Assembly (NCBI GenBank): GCA_008501705.1
Contig: QQUG01000186.1
Coordinates: 1 to 42,764, forward strand
Direction of reading: 5' to 3'
Length of the DNA: 42,764 nt
Origin: Flavobacterium sp.
GTDB taxonomy: Bacteria > Bacteroidota > Bacteroidia > Flavobacteriales > Flavobacteriaceae
The notes beneath the pieces were generated by a model that was given only the letters and a program-made list of their open reading frames with translations, was not told where the DNA came from and made no database searches. The position numbers and the translations under genes are program-made. Of the stretch, positions 40,386 through 42,764 are shown one piece after another. Each line of letters opens with the position of its first letter. The stretch's first letter is position 1.

Positions 40386-42764
40386 TTAAAATTTTGCATT
40401 AAGTCCTAACGTAAATGTTCTCGGTCTTGGGAATGACGTATAGTCGATTCCAAAGATTGGTAATCCGTTCAAGAGATCTCCTCCACCCGGAGTTACACTC
40501 ACTTCAGGATCAAGACCAGAATAATCCGTTATAACAAATAGGTTTTGTCCGGTAAGAGATAGTGCAAGCGCATCAAAAAGAGAGTCTTCCTTCAATGGCC
40601 AGTCAAAACCAACAGTTAGGTTCTGCATTCTTACGAAGTCACCTTTTTCAAGGAAACGAGTAGAAACTTCAGCAGCAGCAGTAAGAGCTTCCCCATTGGT
40701 AAGGGTAGAAGCTAATACGTTTCTCGCACTGTTGAAAGATCCAGCAGTAAAGAATGCATTTTCGGTGTTATTGTAGATGTAGTGTCCAAATTGTCCGGCA
40801 AGGAAAGTAGACAGTGACCAGTTCTTATAACGGGCGTTCAAGGAGAACCCTCCAGTAAAGTCTGGTAATGCACTTTTCCCAACAAACTTCTGAACATCTT
40901 CCTGGATAGGTTGACCTTCTGCATCGAATCCTTCAAACTCACGCAGGAAGAATGAGAATAATGGCTGTCCTTCCTGAAGCTTTTGAGCGAAGGCATTAGA
41001 CAGACCTTGTCCTCTAATCGTACCGGCGTTGAATTCACCTTGAAGTTGATCGATTATGTTGTCGTTGTAAGCAACATTCACACTAGCTCCAATATAGAAA
41101 TCGTCTTGATCTACGAAGTCATAGCTAAGCGCAACTTCAAGCCCTTCGTTAATTACCTTCGAATCCGGTAAGTTTAAGAAGATAAATGGTTGCACAGCTG
41201 GCTGGGCAGATAATACTCTAAATAGAAGGTCTGTCGTTTCTTTACGATACACGTCAACACTTCCTGTAAATCTGTCGTCTCCAAAACCGAAATCAAGTCC
41301 TACAGCATACTGTAGTGTTTCCTCCCACTTAAGAGTTGGCTCGGCGAAGGCAACATCGGCTATACCCGGAACGTTGATATCACCACCATCTGTGATCACA
41401 TCGCCTCCTGTATAACGTTGTCTTCTTAAGAAGTTTCCATATCCAACTCCATCCTGGTTACCGGTAATACCTACACCAACACGTAGTTTTAATGTAGATA
41501 CGGCATCACCTACGAAATCTTCGTTATGGATCTTCCATGCGATAGCACCGGAAGGAAATACACCGTATTGATTATCCTCACCAAAACGAGAAGAACCATC
41601 TGCTCTTACTGTACCGGTGAAAAGATATTTATCATTCAGACTGAAATTCACACGACCGAAGAAGGATTGTAACTCATCGGTAGTATCGTAAGTGTCTGCA
41701 AATAATGACTTAACTCGTAATCCGTTAAAGATTGGAAGCATATCGGTAGTTGGTGCCGGGAATAAACGGTTGATGAATATACCGTTAGTGTTTCCAGCAT
41801 AACCATACTGCTGATAGCTACCTTCTATTCTGGATTCAAGGAGGTTGGCAGTTGCTTCCAGGTCGTCGACCATTTTATTCATGTCGTCTGTAAAGAATCC
41901 CCATCCACTAATATCTCTACCTTGTCTGCGGAAATCCTGGAAGGAGTAACCTGCAACGATATCTAATTGAGAATTTCCGAAGTCCTTATCGTATCTAAGT
42001 GTAGCTTCAAGAAGCTTACTTTCGGTATCAAGGTCGCTTATTGCTCCAGTACCATTTCCGAAGGCACCCTGATCGAAGTTTCTCGCATTTGGAGAAGCCA
42101 CCGCACTACGCGTAGACTGAGAGTCATCAATACCAACATTTACTTTAGCAGAAAATTCATTTGTGAAATTGTATTCAGCAGAGAAGTTTGCCAAAATTCT
42201 GTCCGTATTACTTAGGTTTTCGGTATAGGCAAGAATAGTTGCCGGGCTTAACTGTCCACCAGTATCGAAATTAGGGTTAGTTGGCCAGGTTGGATTTGCA
42301 GAATATGCAGCACCCAGGAGGTCACCTCTAAATCCTGCACTACCACTAAGCGGTGCAGTCTCATCGTTCACTCTTGAAATAGTAGCCTGAAGGCCTAATT
42401 TCAGTTTGTCATCTAAAAGTCTGTGATTTACGTTCAATCGACCTGTAATTCTTTCAAGCGAAGAATTTTTAATCACACCAAATTGTTTTCCGTAACCAAA
42501 AGTAGCGCGTACGTTACCTCCGTTATAGCTATGAGAATAAGACAGGTTGTTGTTTGTTGACATAGAAGTTCTAAAAACTTCGTCTTGCCAATCTGTACTG
42601 TTTTTAAAATCTCTTTCAGCTACAGGGAAACCTAGTCTTTCACTTTCCGCTAAATATTCGGAAGCAGTAAGTACATCGTAGGTAGAACGAACACTGGACA
42701 TACTCACACTAGAGCTCCAGTCCCAGCTACCTCCGGTAGCACCTCTACCAGATTTGGTGGTGAT
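40386..42764 (-). CDS. SusC/RagA-family TonB-dependent transporter, N-terminus cut by window edge
   Basis: About 792 C-terminal residues are visible; the frame stays open to the right edge. The first visible residues, ITTKSGRGATGG, are the end of the plug domain of SusC proteins. The rest is a 22-strand barrel with repeated aromatic strands, and the protein ends in RPRTFTLGLNAKF, with the terminal Phe of outer-membrane barrels. The missing part should hold the signal peptide, the carboxypeptidase-like domain and the plug. With SusD it forms the bed-bin importer, energised through TonB. The sugar genes that follow suggest an alpha-glucosidic oligosaccharide. Confidence 0.95.
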   Translation of the reverse strand: MTTKSGRGATGGSWDWSSSVSMSSVRSTYDVLTASEYLAESERLGFPVAERDFKNSTDWQDEVFRTSMSTNNNLSYSHSYNGGNVRATFGYGKQFGVIKNSSLERITGRLNVNHRLLDDKLKLGLQATISRVNDETAPLSGSAGFRGDLLGAAYSANPTWPTNPNFDTGGQLSPATILAYTENLSNTDRILANFSAEYNFTNEFSAKVNVGIDDSQSTRSAVASPNARNFDQGAFGNGTGAISDLDTESKLLEATLRYDKDFGNSQLDIVAGYSFQDFRRQGRDISGWGFFTDDMNKMVDDLEATANLLESRIEGSYQQYGYAGNTNGIFINRLFPAPTTDMLPIFNGLRVKSLFADTYDTTDELQSFFGRVNFSLNDKYLFTGTVRADGSSRFGEDNQYGVFPSGAIAWKIHNEDFVGDAVSTLKLRVGVGITGNQDGVGYGNFLRRQRYTGGDVITDGGDINVPGIADVAFAEPTLKWEETLQYAVGLDFGFGDDRFTGSVDVYRKETTDLLFRVLSAQPAVQPFIFLNLPDSKVINEGLEVALSYDFVDQDDFYIGASVNVAYNDNIIDQLQGEFNAGTIRGQGLSNAFAQKLQEGQPLFSFFLREFEGFDAEGQPIQEDVQKFVGKSALPDFTGGFSLNARYKNWSLSTFLAGQFGHYIYNNTENAFFTAGSFNSARNVLASTLTNGEALTAAAEVSTRFLEKGDFVRMQNLTVGFDWPLKEDSLFDALALSLTGQNLFVITDYSGLDPEVSVTPGGGDLLNGLPIFGIDYTSFPRPRTFTLGLNAKF

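Overview
The window reads as chromosomal DNA of a marine member of the Bacteroidota, most likely a Flavobacteriaceae species. The reasons are a SusC/SusD pair, lipoprotein signals ending in a cysteine, -7 promoter boxes of the Bacteroidota form TAnnTTTG instead of the E. coli form, a moderate GC content, and families typical of marine flavobacteria (arsenosugar cluster, GH97, SSS sugar symporter, FG-GAP/ASPIC lipoproteins). No tRNA, rRNA, CRISPR array, transposase, integrase or phage gene was seen.

Region 1 (1-3925) holds two overlapping glycosyltransferase genes on the minus strand (one cut by the window edge). Divergent to them are an AraC-type regulator, a small DUF1761-like membrane protein and a TolB-like propeller lipoprotein. 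Region 2 (3922-9260) holds a membrane polyferredoxin with a partner FAD/NAD(P)H oxidoreductase on the minus strand. Divergent to these are a DUF547 protein and a GH113-like lipoprotein that ends in a strong terminator. A gene-free stretch follows, containing a 13-bp perfect inverted repeat.

Region 3 (9261-15247) is an arsenosugar biosynthesis cluster on the minus strand. In transcription order it encodes an AhpD-like protein, the radical SAM protein ArsS, a rhodanese, a TIGR04282-type sugar transferase, a purine nucleoside phosphorylase and the methyltransferase ArsM, then a terminator. A second unit with a DUF547 protein and a TIGR04283-type glycosyltransferase follows. The expected logic is: ArsM methylates arsenic, ArsS supplies a radical-SAM step, the phosphorylase handles the nucleoside or ribose part, and the transferases build the glycoside.

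Region 4 (15396-42764, all minus strand) is a large carbohydrate-uptake locus. In transcription order it runs SusC (cut by the window edge), SusD, a terminator, three tandem giant FG-GAP/ASPIC lipoproteins, a vanadium-haloperoxidase/PAP2-like lipoprotein, a membrane-anchored GyrI-like protein, a GH97 alpha-glucosidase and a cytosolic six-hairpin glycosidase. An operator-like gap follows, then two MFS transporters, a neutral-type trehalase with an EF-hand-like loop, a PfkB-family sugar kinase, an SSS sodium/sugar symporter, a terminator and a DUF481-like outer-membrane protein. The enzymes point to alpha-glucosidic sugars (trehalose, possibly sucrose or an alpha-glucan). SusCD would bring them across the outer membrane, GH97 would trim them outside the cytoplasm, the MFS and SSS proteins would import disaccharide and monosaccharide, and trehalase, six-hairpin enzyme and kinase would finish the job inside.

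The least explained part, and the best candidate for an undescribed system, is the block of three ASPIC paralogs, haloperoxidase-like lipoprotein and GyrI-like protein embedded in this sugar locus (26681-38713).
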